Shown here one piece after another: positions 26,298-34,066 of a stretch of 64,000 nt of DNA. Every line of letters begins with the position of its first letter. The stretch's first letter is position 1. The position numbers and the translations under genes are program-made. This DNA comes from LMUY01 sp964242215 (GTDB lineage Bacteria > Pseudomonadota > Alphaproteobacteria > Acetobacterales > Acetobacteraceae): the NCBI GenBank assembly GCA_964242215.1, contig CAXTCJ010000014.1, positions 1 through 64,000 of the forward strand. Reading direction: 5' to 3'. The notes under the pieces are model-generated. The model saw only the letters and a list, made by a program, of their open reading frames with translations. It had not been told where the DNA came from and did no database searches.

Positions 26298-27403
26298 AGC
26301 GTCGCGTCCAGGGCCGCCAGCACGGCGTCGCCGATCGCGAGCGAGGCGGTGAGCCCCGGGCTCTCGATGCCGAACAGGTTGACCAGGCCGGGTATGCCGT
26401 GAACCGCCGGGCCGGCCAGGCTGAAATCGGCCGCGGGTTCGGTCGGGCCGCTGATTTTCGGGCGGATGCCGGCGTAACCCGGCACCAGCGCGCCGTCGGG
26501 CAGCCCGGGCCAGTAGCGGCGGATGGCGGCGTAGAACCCGGCGGCGCGGCCGAGGTCGACGTCGTAGTCCTCGCGGTCCACCCACTCCACGTCGGGGCCG
26601 AACCGCGCCTGCCCGCCGAGGTCGAGCGTCAGGTGGACGCCGAGGCCGCCGGGCTCGGGCACCGGGTAGATCAGCCGGCTGAACGGCGGGCGGCCCTGCA
26701 GGCCGTAATAGCTGCCCTTGCACAGATAGGCGCGCGGGATGGTCTGGCTGGGGATGCCGGCGATGCTGCGGGCCACGTCCGGCGCGTGCAGCCCCACGGC
26801 GTTGACCAGGATGTCGCAGGCGAGTGCCATCGGTGTTTCCCCCCCGACGTCCAGGCGGATGCCGGTGTCCTCGACCGCGCCGCCCAGCACCGGCGCGTGG
26901 ACGGCGATGGCACCGCCGGCTGCCTCCAGCTCGCCCTGGTAGGCGAGCATCAGGGCGTGGCTGTCGATGATCCCGGTCTCGGGCGAGTGCAGGGCGGAGT
27001 CGACGCGCAAGGCGGGCTCGAACGCGCGGGCTTCGTCGCCGGACAGGTGGGTGAGCGCCACGCCGTTGGCGGAGGCCTGCGCCTGGATGGTTTCCAGCCG
27101 CCCGGACTCCGCCGGGTCGCTGGCGACGATCAGTTTGCCGAGTTTATGCACCGGCACGCCGTGGGCGGCGCAGTAGTCGTACAGCGCGATGCGGCCGGCG
27201 ACGCACAGGCGGGCCTTGAGGCTGCCGGTGGGATAGTAGATACCAGCGTGCACCACTTCGCTGTTGCGCGAGGAGGTGACGGTGCCGATGCCGCCCGCCG
27301 CCTCCAGCACCAGCACGTCCCGCCCTGCAAGTACCAGCGCCCTCGCCACCGCAAGGCCAACCACGCCGGCCCCGAGAACCACAGCTTCGACCCGTTCGAT
27401 CAT
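26294..27403 (-). CDS. FAD-dependent oxidoreductase, LhgO-like
   Basis: A 369-residue DAO-type flavoprotein close to L-2-hydroxyglutarate oxidase/dehydrogenase (LhgO), which oxidises L-2-hydroxyglutarate to 2-oxoglutarate. The FAD loop is VVLGAGVVGLAVARAL near 8-23. SSRNSEVVHAGIYYPTGSLKA near 43-63 and LCKGSYY near 222-228 are typical of this group, as is the C-terminal GIESPGLTASLAIG. ATG 27403 is the start; it shares CATG with the divergent flavoprotein gene, so the two start codons overlap by two bases. The 3' end overlaps the SH3 lipoprotein start (TTGA). Confidence 0.85.
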   Translation of the reverse strand: MIERVEAVVLGAGVVGLAVARALVLAGRDVLVLEAAGGIGTVTSSRNSEVVHAGIYYPTGSLKARLCVAGRIALYDYCAAHGVPVHKLGKLIVASDPAESGRLETIQAQASANGVALTHLSGDEARAFEPALRVDSALHSPETGIIDSHALMLAYQGELEAAGGAIAVHAPVLGGAVEDTGIRLDVGGETPMALACDILVNAVGLHAPDVARSIAGIPSQTIPRAYLCKGSYYGLQGRPPFSRLIYPVPEPGGLGVHLTLDLGGQARFGPDVEWVDREDYDVDLGRAAGFYAAIRRYWPGLPDGALVPGYAGIRPKISGPTEPAADFSLAGPAVHGIPGLVNLFGIESPGLTASLAIGDAVLAALDATL

Positions 27404-28607
27404 GCAAGTTGTATCCAACACCTCCGCCCCCCTGACCAGCCTCGCGACCGTCGTCGGGGCTGGACCCGCCGGTCTGATGGCAGCCGAACGGCTGGCGCAG
27501 GCGGGCGTTGCCGTGACCGTGTTCGACCGCATGCCATCGCCGGGTCGCAAGCTGCTGATGGCGGGGGTTGGCGGGCTGAACCTGACCCACAGTGAGCCGC
27601 TCGAGGCGATGCTGGACCGCTACGGCCCGGCGCGGGATGCGCTCGCGCCGGCGATCCGGGCGTTTCCGCCCGAGGCGCTGATCGCCTGGTGCGAAGGTCT
27701 CGGCCAGTCGACGTTCGTCGGCAGCAGCGGCCGGGTGTTTCCGCGCGCGATGAAGGCGTCGCCCCTGTTGCGCGCCTGGCTGCGGCGGCTGGACGGGCTG
27801 GGGGTGCAGTTCCGCCTGCGGCATCGCTGGCTCGGTTGGGATGCAGCGGGCCGCCCGTTGTTCGACCCCCCTGCCCCGGTTCCGTCCGGACCGACGATCC
27901 TGGCGATGGGTGGCGCGTCGTGGGGGCGGCTCGGCTCCGACGGGGCATGGGCGGCGGCGTTCGACCCGGCGTCGCTGGCCCCGTTCCGGCCGGCCAATTG
28001 CGGGTTCGTGGCGCCGTGGAGCGCGCATCTGCAGCGCCATGCCGGCACGCCGTTGAAGCGCATCGCCGTCAGCTTCGCCGGCCGCCGCGTTCCCGGCGAT
28101 GCCACCCTGACGGCGGCGGGGCTGGAGGGCGGGCCGTTCTACGCGCTGTCCGCCGCCCTGCGCGACACGATCGAGCGGGACGGGGCGGCGCTCCCCCTGC
28201 TGGATCTGCGGCCGGACCTGTCGGCCGACGCGGTGCGGCAGCGTTTGGCCTTGCCGCGGCGGGCACAGTCGTTGTCCACCTTCCTGCGCAAGTCGGTAGG
28301 CCTGGCGCCGGTCGCGGTGGCGCTGATCCGGGAATGCGCCGGCACGCCCGACGACCTGGCCGCGGCGATCAAGGCGCTGCCGGTTCGGCTGACCGGCACC
28401 ACCGGGCTCGACCGCGCCATCTCGACGGCCGGCGGGGTTCGGATGGATGCGCTGCAGGGGTGTTCGGTGCGGGACGGTGTTTTCGTCGCCGGCGAGATGC
28501 TGGATTGGGAGGCCCCGACGGGCGGCTACCTGCTGCAGGCCGCGCTCAGCACGGGTTATGCGGCGGGGGAAGCGGCGCTTGGCTGGATACACTCAGCCGG
28601 TGGCTAG
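27402..28607 (+). CDS. BaiN/HI0933-type flavoprotein
   Basis: A 401-residue NAD(P)/FAD-dependent oxidoreductase of the HI0933/YhiN/BaiN family, in the shorter proteobacterial branch. The FAD loop VVGAGPAGLMAAERLAQAG is near 16-34, followed by the family block PSPGRKLLMAGVGGLNLTHSE near 46-66. The C-terminal GGVRMDALQG...GVFVAGEMLDWEAPTGGYLLQ is the conserved FAD closing motif. Physiological substrate is unknown. ATG 27402 overlaps the start codon of the divergent LhgO-like gene; no ribosome site is evident. The 3' end overlaps the convergent sensor kinase gene by 15 bases. Confidence 0.85.
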   Translation: MQVVSNTSAPLTSLATVVGAGPAGLMAAERLAQAGVAVTVFDRMPSPGRKLLMAGVGGLNLTHSEPLEAMLDRYGPARDALAPAIRAFPPEALIAWCEGLGQSTFVGSSGRVFPRAMKASPLLRAWLRRLDGLGVQFRLRHRWLGWDAAGRPLFDPPAPVPSGPTILAMGGASWGRLGSDGAWAAAFDPASLAPFRPANCGFVAPWSAHLQRHAGTPLKRIAVSFAGRRVPGDATLTAAGLEGGPFYALSAALRDTIERDGAALPLLDLRPDLSADAVRQRLALPRRAQSLSTFLRKSVGLAPVAVALIRECAGTPDDLAAAIKALPVRLTGTTGLDRAISTAGGVRMDALQGCSVRDGVFVAGEMLDWEAPTGGYLLQAALSTGYAAGEAALGWIHSAGG

Positions 28608-29678
28608 GCTCACGACCACACGGGTGCCGCGGCCGGAGCTGTCGACCGCCACCGTCGCCTTCACGGTGCGGGCCATCGCGTTCACGATCACCGAGCCGAG
28701 CCCGCTGCCCTTCGGCGCGGCGCCGTCCTGGTAGCCGATGCCGTCATCCTCCACCACGAGCTGAACCAACTCGGCCGCCTTGCGGAACCCCACGCGGATC
28801 TCGCCGCCGCGTCCCGGATAGGCGTATTTCAGCGCGTTGGTGACCAATTCGTTCACGATCAGGCCGAGCGACACCGCCTTGTCGGTCTCCACCCGGATCG
28901 GCTCGGCGGAGAGCGTGATGCTGCCCCCGTCCTCGGCCGCCACCGCGCGGCGCAGCTCGTCGATCAGGCCCGCCAGATACGTGTCCATCGCAACAAATTC
29001 GACGTCGTTGCTGGTGTAGAGACGCCGGTGAACCAGCGTCACAGCCTCCACGCGTTCGGCGGCCCGGCGCAGGGCTTCCCTGGCATCGGCATCGGCCACC
29101 TTGCGCGCCTGCAACTCGATCAGCGACGAGATCAGTTGCAGGCTGTTGGCGATGCGGTGGTTCACCTCCTGCAGCAGCAGCGCCTGTTGCGCCGCCAGCT
29201 TTTCCAACCGGTCGCGGCTCTCCTGCAGCTCCTGCAACGCCGCGGCCCGCTCCCGCCGCAACCGGGCTTGCACCTGGGATTGCCGGATCGAGGTGGCCAG
29301 GAACTCCATGAAGGTGCCCTGCACGTCCTTCACCACGTAGTCGAAGGCACCGTGCTTCAGCGCGGCCACGGCGATGCGCGGCTCCTCGGCGGCGGTGACG
29401 AAGATGACCGGGGGAGCGTCTGGCAGCGCCAGGTAGTCGCCCAGCACGTCCAGGCCGTCGCCGGTCGGCATGTAGTGGTCGAGCACCACCGCGTCGAATG
29501 GCTCCGCCTGCGCCAGCGCCAGCCCGCCGGCGCCATCGTGCACGACGCTGACGGCGAAACCGTCGCGTTCCAGGTGGCGCTTGACGAGCCGGCACAGCCC
29601 GGGGTCGTCGTCCACATACAGAACGCGGACCCGGTTCTCGGCCAGTGCTTGGGGGGGCGGAGCGATGGTCGCGGCCAT
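28593..29678 (-). CDS. Response regulator-histidine kinase hybrid (HisKA_2 type)
   Basis: A 361-residue soluble two-component protein. An N-terminal receiver (about 16-130; acidic YVDDD near 21-25, phosphoacceptor Asp67 in VVLDHYMP) is followed by a coiled coil (about 135-168), then a HisKA_2 dimerisation segment with His174 in LLLQEVNHRIANSLQL. An HATPase domain follows (N box NELVTNALKYA, then DDGIGY, SGLG). Such receiver-first kinases relay signals from another kinase. It is the third gene of an operon with a CHASE3 kinase and a single-domain receiver, with one base separating it from the latter. No DNA-binding output is encoded here. Confidence 0.9.
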   Translation of the reverse strand: MAATIAPPPQALAENRVRVLYVDDDPGLCRLVKRHLERDGFAVSVVHDGAGGLALAQAEPFDAVVLDHYMPTGDGLDVLGDYLALPDAPPVIFVTAAEEPRIAVAALKHGAFDYVVKDVQGTFMEFLATSIRQSQVQARLRRERAAALQELQESRDRLEKLAAQQALLLQEVNHRIANSLQLISSLIELQARKVADADAREALRRAAERVEAVTLVHRRLYTSNDVEFVAMDTYLAGLIDELRRAVAAEDGGSITLSAEPIRVETDKAVSLGLIVNELVTNALKYAYPGRGGEIRVGFRKAAELVQLVVEDDGIGYQDGAAPKGSGLGSVIVNAMARTVKATVAVDSSGRGTRVVVSLATG

Positions 29679-29679
29679 C

Positions 29680-30120
29680 TCAGTCGGCTTCAGGCACCTG
29701 CATCACCGCCAGGAACAAGCCGAGTTGCCGGATCGCGACGGCGAAGCTCTCGTACTCGACCGGCTTGGTGATGTACACGTTGCAGCCCAGGTCGTAGCAG
29801 CGCTGAATTTCCTGCTTGTCGTCGGTGGTGGTCAGCACGATCACGGGGGCACGCCGGGTCAGCTCGTCTTCCTTGATGCGGGCCAGGATGTCCGTGCCGC
29901 TCATGTCCGGCAGGTTCAGGTCCAGCAGCACGAGCGTCGGCAGCTTCACCAGGCGCCGGCCGCCGGCATCCACGCCGAACAGGTATTGCAGCGCCGAAGT
30001 GCCGTCGGTGAATGGCACGATGGTGTTGTTGACCCCCGCCCGGCGGACGTTCTTCTCGATCAGCCGGGCGTGGCCGGGATCATCCTCGATCAGGAGGATG
30101 GTGACGGGGTTGGCATTCAA
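29680..30120 (-). CDS. Single-domain response regulator (Rcp1-like)
   Basis: A 146-residue receiver-only protein. Asp13/Asp14 in LIEDDPGHARL, phosphoacceptor Asp67 in LVLLDLNLPDMSG, the Thr switch in VIVLTTTDD, and the conserved Lys in YITKPVEY are all visible. It resembles the Rcp1 group that receives phosphate from phytochrome-like or CHASE kinases, with the characteristic longer loop at residues 50-60. The only in-frame start at the 5' end is TTG 30120, overlapping the TGA of the upstream kinase as TTGA, so translation is probably coupled. It should carry phosphate from the upstream kinase, possibly to the downstream hybrid. Confidence 0.88.
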   Translation of the reverse strand: MNANPVTILLIEDDPGHARLIEKNVRRAGVNNTIVPFTDGTSALQYLFGVDAGGRRLVKLPTLVLLDLNLPDMSGTDILARIKEDELTRRAPVIVLTTTDDKQEIQRCYDLGCNVYITKPVEYESFAVAIRQLGLFLAVMQVPEAD

Positions 30121-31703
30121 ATCGCGGCCTCCTGGGTATACATCGCAGCAACGGGAAGGCTAATCGTGAAGGTCGTCCCGATCCCCAACTCCGAGACGCA
30201 CTCTATAGTGCCGCCCATGCGTCGCACCAGGGTGCGGACGTGGGCCAGCCCGATCCCCTCCCCCGGCACCGACTGGTCGCCGGCCCGGCGGAACAACTCG
30301 AAGACACGCTCGAAGTCTTTTGTGGCGATTCCGCGGCCGTTATCGGTGACCTCGAACCGTGCCGTCGCGCCCTCCAGCCGCCCGGTGATCCTGATCAGCC
30401 CCGGCCGGCCCGGCTGCAGGTATTTCAGCGCGTTCTCCACGATGTTGCCGAAGACCTGCTCCACGGCCAGCCGGTCCCCCTTGAGCGCCGGCAAGGCGGC
30501 GACCTCCACCTTGGTCTCCCGGGCGTCGGCCTGGTGCTGCATCGTGGCCATCAACCCGGCCATCAGCGCCGTCATATCTAGCGGTTCGGCGACCAGCACG
30601 CGCCGCCCCTCCCGCGACAGCTTCAGGATGGCGTTGATCAGGCGGTCCATCTTCTGGGTGGACGTCTTGATGAAGCCGAGCGCCTCCGGGATCTCGTCCA
30701 TGGCCGCCTCGCGCACCTCCGGCGGCATCTCGGACGCCTGCAAGTGGTTGGCCAGCGTGCTGGCGGCCTGCTGCAGTTCGCTGGTGAAGCCCATGATGTT
30801 GACCAGCGGCGCCCGCAGGTCGTGCGACACGATGTAGGCGAACCGCTGCACCTCGTCGCTGACCGCGGTCAGCTCGGCCGTGCGCAGCCGCACCATCTCG
30901 TCCAACCGGTCGTTGGTGCGCTCGAGTGTGGCGTTGGCCGCGGTGGCATTGGCCTGCGCGGACCGCAGCGTCGTCAGGTAGTCCCGCAGCCCGAGCGCGA
31001 TCAGCCCGCTCAAGGCAAGCACCATGATCAGCCCGGCCGCATCGATCGCAACCAGGATGCGGCTGCCGCGGGCCACGGTGGCGACCTGCTCCACCAATTT
31101 TGCGTCCTGCTCCGCCTCCACCTCCGCGATGATCTTCCGGATCAGTGCCATGTTGATGCTGCCGGCATTGGTCCGCACGATCATCATGGCGTCGGCTAGG
31201 TCCCCGCGCTGCGTCAGATCCACCGTCTGCCGCAACTCGGCGAATTTGGCGGTCAGCACATCGCGGAGTGTGACGATGCGCGCTTCGCCGGGGGCACTGG
31301 CCTGCAAGCGGCCGATCAAGCCCGGCAGTGTCGCCTCCGCGTGTTGCAGGGGGTCGAGATAGATCGGATCGCCGGTCAGAAGGTAGCCGCGCTGCGCCGT
31401 TTCAGCGTCCTGCGCGATGAGCAGCAGGTCGGTGGAGGTATTGCGATCTCGCCGCGTGTCCTGCGCGATGCTCAAGGCCGTGGAATTGCTCTGCGCCTGC
31501 CAGACGGAGGCGCCGGCGATACAGACCAGCAGCGCGATCGCGGCCACCACGGCCACGACGCCGCGCCGGTCCAGCGCCCGGACGCGGGTGGAACCTGGAG
31601 ACTGACCCGGCGCCTGCCTTGGGGCCTGTCCTGGCGCGTCGTCTGGGGCTCGACCGGGAGCATGAGCGGGGGCGGCGAAGGTCTGATCGAGGCTCTGAAG
31701 CAT
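30117..31703 (-). CDS. CHASE3-domain sensor histidine kinase
   Basis: A 528-residue membrane sensor. It has a Pro/Ala/Gly-rich cytoplasmic lead (about 10-40), TM1 at 48-68, a CHASE3-type periplasmic helical domain at about 75-210 containing ETAQRGYLLTGDPIYLDPL, and TM2 at 216-240. A coiled coil, a HisKA domain with His294 in AYIVSHDLRAPL, and an HATPase domain (ENALKYL, DNGRGI, GIGLAHV) follow. The ligand of CHASE3 is unknown. It heads the three-gene two-component operon and is divergent from the pentose phosphate operon, 264 bases away, so it might sense the carbon state, though nothing in the sequence proves this. Confidence 0.9.
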   Translation of the reverse strand: MLQSLDQTFAAPAHAPGRAPDDAPGQAPRQAPGQSPGSTRVRALDRRGVVAVVAAIALLVCIAGASVWQAQSNSTALSIAQDTRRDRNTSTDLLLIAQDAETAQRGYLLTGDPIYLDPLQHAEATLPGLIGRLQASAPGEARIVTLRDVLTAKFAELRQTVDLTQRGDLADAMMIVRTNAGSINMALIRKIIAEVEAEQDAKLVEQVATVARGSRILVAIDAAGLIMVLALSGLIALGLRDYLTTLRSAQANATAANATLERTNDRLDEMVRLRTAELTAVSDEVQRFAYIVSHDLRAPLVNIMGFTSELQQAASTLANHLQASEMPPEVREAAMDEIPEALGFIKTSTQKMDRLINAILKLSREGRRVLVAEPLDMTALMAGLMATMQHQADARETKVEVAALPALKGDRLAVEQVFGNIVENALKYLQPGRPGLIRITGRLEGATARFEVTDNGRGIATKDFERVFELFRRAGDQSVPGEGIGLAHVRTLVRRMGGTIECVSELGIGTTFTISLPVAAMYTQEAAI

Positions 31704-31815
31704 GCTGGCTTATCGCCCTGCTTGCCGCGCGCCGTCAGTCGCAAACGTTGGGCGACGGCGGCGATAAAGTCACGAAGTCGTGACCGTATTTCGGCGTCCT
31801 CACGAAAAAATGGAA

Positions 31816-31938
31816 CGGTAACAAACCGGGCCGGCATTCCGGGCTTAACAATCATCAGTCGGCGCAACACCTCCCCGTCCGGTGGGATGAGTGTTGCTGC
31901 CGTGCTTGCATGGCAGGACAACCGGGCGTTTGTTACCG
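31816..31938. promoter_or_regulatory. Paired inverted operator-like sites upstream of the pentose phosphate operon
   Basis: CGGTAACAAAC at 31816-31826 and its exact reverse complement GTTTGTTACCG at 31928-31938 lie in the gap between the sensor kinase and tkt. Each resembles half of a LacI/GntR-type operator of the TGTTACCGGTAACA kind; the right site continues to TTACCGGT. The right site lies 30 bases before the tkt start codon and overlaps a weak promoter-like TTGCAT-N17-TTTGTT (31906-31934). A repressor bridging the ~100-bp interval is a reasonable guess. The window encodes no LacI or GntR family regulator. Confidence 0.5.
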
Positions 31939-31967
31939 GTGCGGACTGTCAACCCTGGGGATACAGA

Positions 31968-34055
31968 ATGGACCAGCAGGTACAAACACAGGCCGGAGCG
32001 AATACGCCCGCCGGCGACATCGATCAGGTGGCGATCAATACGATCCGCACGCTCGCGATGGATGCGGTGCAGAAGGCGAACTCTGGCCATCCCGGCACGC
32101 CGATGGGCATGGCCCCGGTCGGTTACACGCTGTGGCAACACGCGCTCAGCTACGACCCGGCGGATCCGCATTGGCCGAACCGCGACCGCTTCGTGCTGTC
32201 GGTCGGGCATGCCTCGATGTTGCTGTATTCGCTGCTGCACCTGGCTCAGGTGGCGTCCGACATCGAGCACAAGGACAAGGGGCCATACGCCGTCACGCTG
32301 GACGACATCAAGCAGTTCCGCCAGTTGTCGAGTGTCACGCCGGGTCACCCGGAATATCGCCTGACCTCCGGTGTGGAGACCACGACGGGGCCGCTGGCGC
32401 AGGGTGTTTCCAACAGCGTCGGCATGGCGATGGCGCAGCGTTGGCTGGCGAACCGCTACAACAAGCCGGGCTTCGAGCTGTACAACTATCATGTCTACGC
32501 GCTGGCCGGCGACGGCTGCATGATGGAAGGCGTGTCGAACGAAGCCGCCTCGATCGCCGGGCATCTGAAGCTCGGCAACCTCACCTGGATCTACGACAGC
32601 AACCACATCACGATCGAGGGCGCCACCAGCCTGGCATTCAGCGACGATGTCGGCGCCCGGCTCGCCGCGATGGGCTGGCACGTGATCCATGTCGACGACG
32701 CGAACGACACCAAGGCGGTGGCCAAGGCGCTGGACGATGCCAAGGCCGTCACCACGGGGCCGACCATCATCGTGGTGCACAGCATCATCGGTTATGGTGC
32801 GCCTAAGAAGGCTGGCACGCGCGAAGCCCACGGCGAGCCACTCGGCGTGGAGGAGATCAAGGGCGCCAAGCGCAACTACGGCTGGCCGGAGGATTCGCAG
32901 TTCCTCGTGCCGGACGGCGTGCACGAGCGCTTCGCCGAAGTGATGGGGGCCCGGGGAGCCAAGGCTCGTGCCGAGTGGATGGACCTGCTCAGCCGCTATC
33001 GCGAGCAGTATCCCGACCTCGCCCGTGAACTCGACCTCATCGATCGGCACGAACTGCCAGATGGCTGGGACAGTGAAATCCCCGTGTTCGCCGCCGACGC
33101 GAAGGGTGTCGCATCGCGAGACTCGTCGCAGAAGGTGCTGAACGCCATTGCCAAGCATGTCCCGTGGCTGCTCGGCGGCGCGGCCGACCTGTCCCCGTCC
33201 ACCAAATCGAACCTGACGTTCGACGGCGCTGGCTCGTTCGAGGCGAGCAATTACGGCGGCCGCAACTTGCATTTCGGCATCCGCGAGCATGCCATGGGCT
33301 CGATCTGCAATGGCATCGGGTTGTCGGGCATGCGCGCCTATGGCAGCGGGTTCCTGATCTTCTCCGACTACATGAAGGCGCCGATCCGGCTCTCCGCCAT
33401 CATGGAGTTGCCGGTGATCTACATCTTCACCCACGACAGCATTGGTGTCGGCGAAGATGGTCCGACACACCAGCCGATCGAGCAACTTGCGACGTTGCGC
33501 GCGATCCCCGGCATGATGACATTCCGTCCGGCGGACGCCAACGAAGTGGCGGAAACCTGGCGCGTGGTCATGAAGCTGACCCACCATCCCGCCGCGTTGT
33601 GCCTCAGCCGTCAGGCGTTGCCGACGATCGACCGCAGTAAATACGCGTCCGCAACCGGCGTGGCCAAGGGCGCCTATGTCGTTGCCGATTGCGAGGGAAC
33701 GCCGGCGGTGATCCTGATGGCGACTGGATCGGAATTGTCGCTCTGCATGGGCGCCTACGAGACGCTCACCGCCGAGGGCGTCAAGGCGCGCGTCGTGTCG
33801 ATGCCGTCTTGGGAGCTGTTCGAGGAGCAGGATCAATCGTACCGTGACGAAGTGTTCCCGCCGGCGGTGAAGGGGCGGCTGGCCGTTGAACAGGCGGCGA
33901 CCCTCGGTTGGGACCGTTACATCGGCATGGGCGGCGGCATGATCGGCATGCGTAGCTTTGGCGCGTCCGCTCCGCTTGCCGCCTTGCAGAAGCAGTTCGG
34001 CTTCACCCCCGACGCCGTTCTGGAAGAAGCCCGCAAACAAGCCAAGCGCGTATAA
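31968..34055 (+). CDS. tkt: Transketolase
   Basis: Transketolase moves two-carbon ketol units between sugar phosphates with thiamine diphosphate in the non-oxidative pentose phosphate pathway. The 695-residue product has the N-terminal NSGHPGTPMGMAP substrate loop, the ThDP/metal motif GDGCMMEGVSNEAASIAGH followed by DSNHITIEG, the Pyr domain catalytic Glu in FGIREHAM, and a C-terminal domain. Length is normal. ATG 31968 is chosen over the longer open frame upstream, which runs through the promoter region. It is the first gene of the operon; tal-pgi follows after 11 bases. Confidence 0.95.
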   Translation: MDQQVQTQAGANTPAGDIDQVAINTIRTLAMDAVQKANSGHPGTPMGMAPVGYTLWQHALSYDPADPHWPNRDRFVLSVGHASMLLYSLLHLAQVASDIEHKDKGPYAVTLDDIKQFRQLSSVTPGHPEYRLTSGVETTTGPLAQGVSNSVGMAMAQRWLANRYNKPGFELYNYHVYALAGDGCMMEGVSNEAASIAGHLKLGNLTWIYDSNHITIEGATSLAFSDDVGARLAAMGWHVIHVDDANDTKAVAKALDDAKAVTTGPTIIVVHSIIGYGAPKKAGTREAHGEPLGVEEIKGAKRNYGWPEDSQFLVPDGVHERFAEVMGARGAKARAEWMDLLSRYREQYPDLARELDLIDRHELPDGWDSEIPVFAADAKGVASRDSSQKVLNAIAKHVPWLLGGAADLSPSTKSNLTFDGAGSFEASNYGGRNLHFGIREHAMGSICNGIGLSGMRAYGSGFLIFSDYMKAPIRLSAIMELPVIYIFTHDSIGVGEDGPTHQPIEQLATLRAIPGMMTFRPADANEVAETWRVVMKLTHHPAALCLSRQALPTIDRSKYASATGVAKGAYVVADCEGTPAVILMATGSELSLCMGAYETLTAEGVKARVVSMPSWELFEEQDQSYRDEVFPPAVKGRLAVEQAATLGWDRYIGMGGGMIGMRSFGASAPLAALQKQFGFTPDAVLEEARKQAKRV

Positions 34056-34066
34056 GCGGAGATCCG

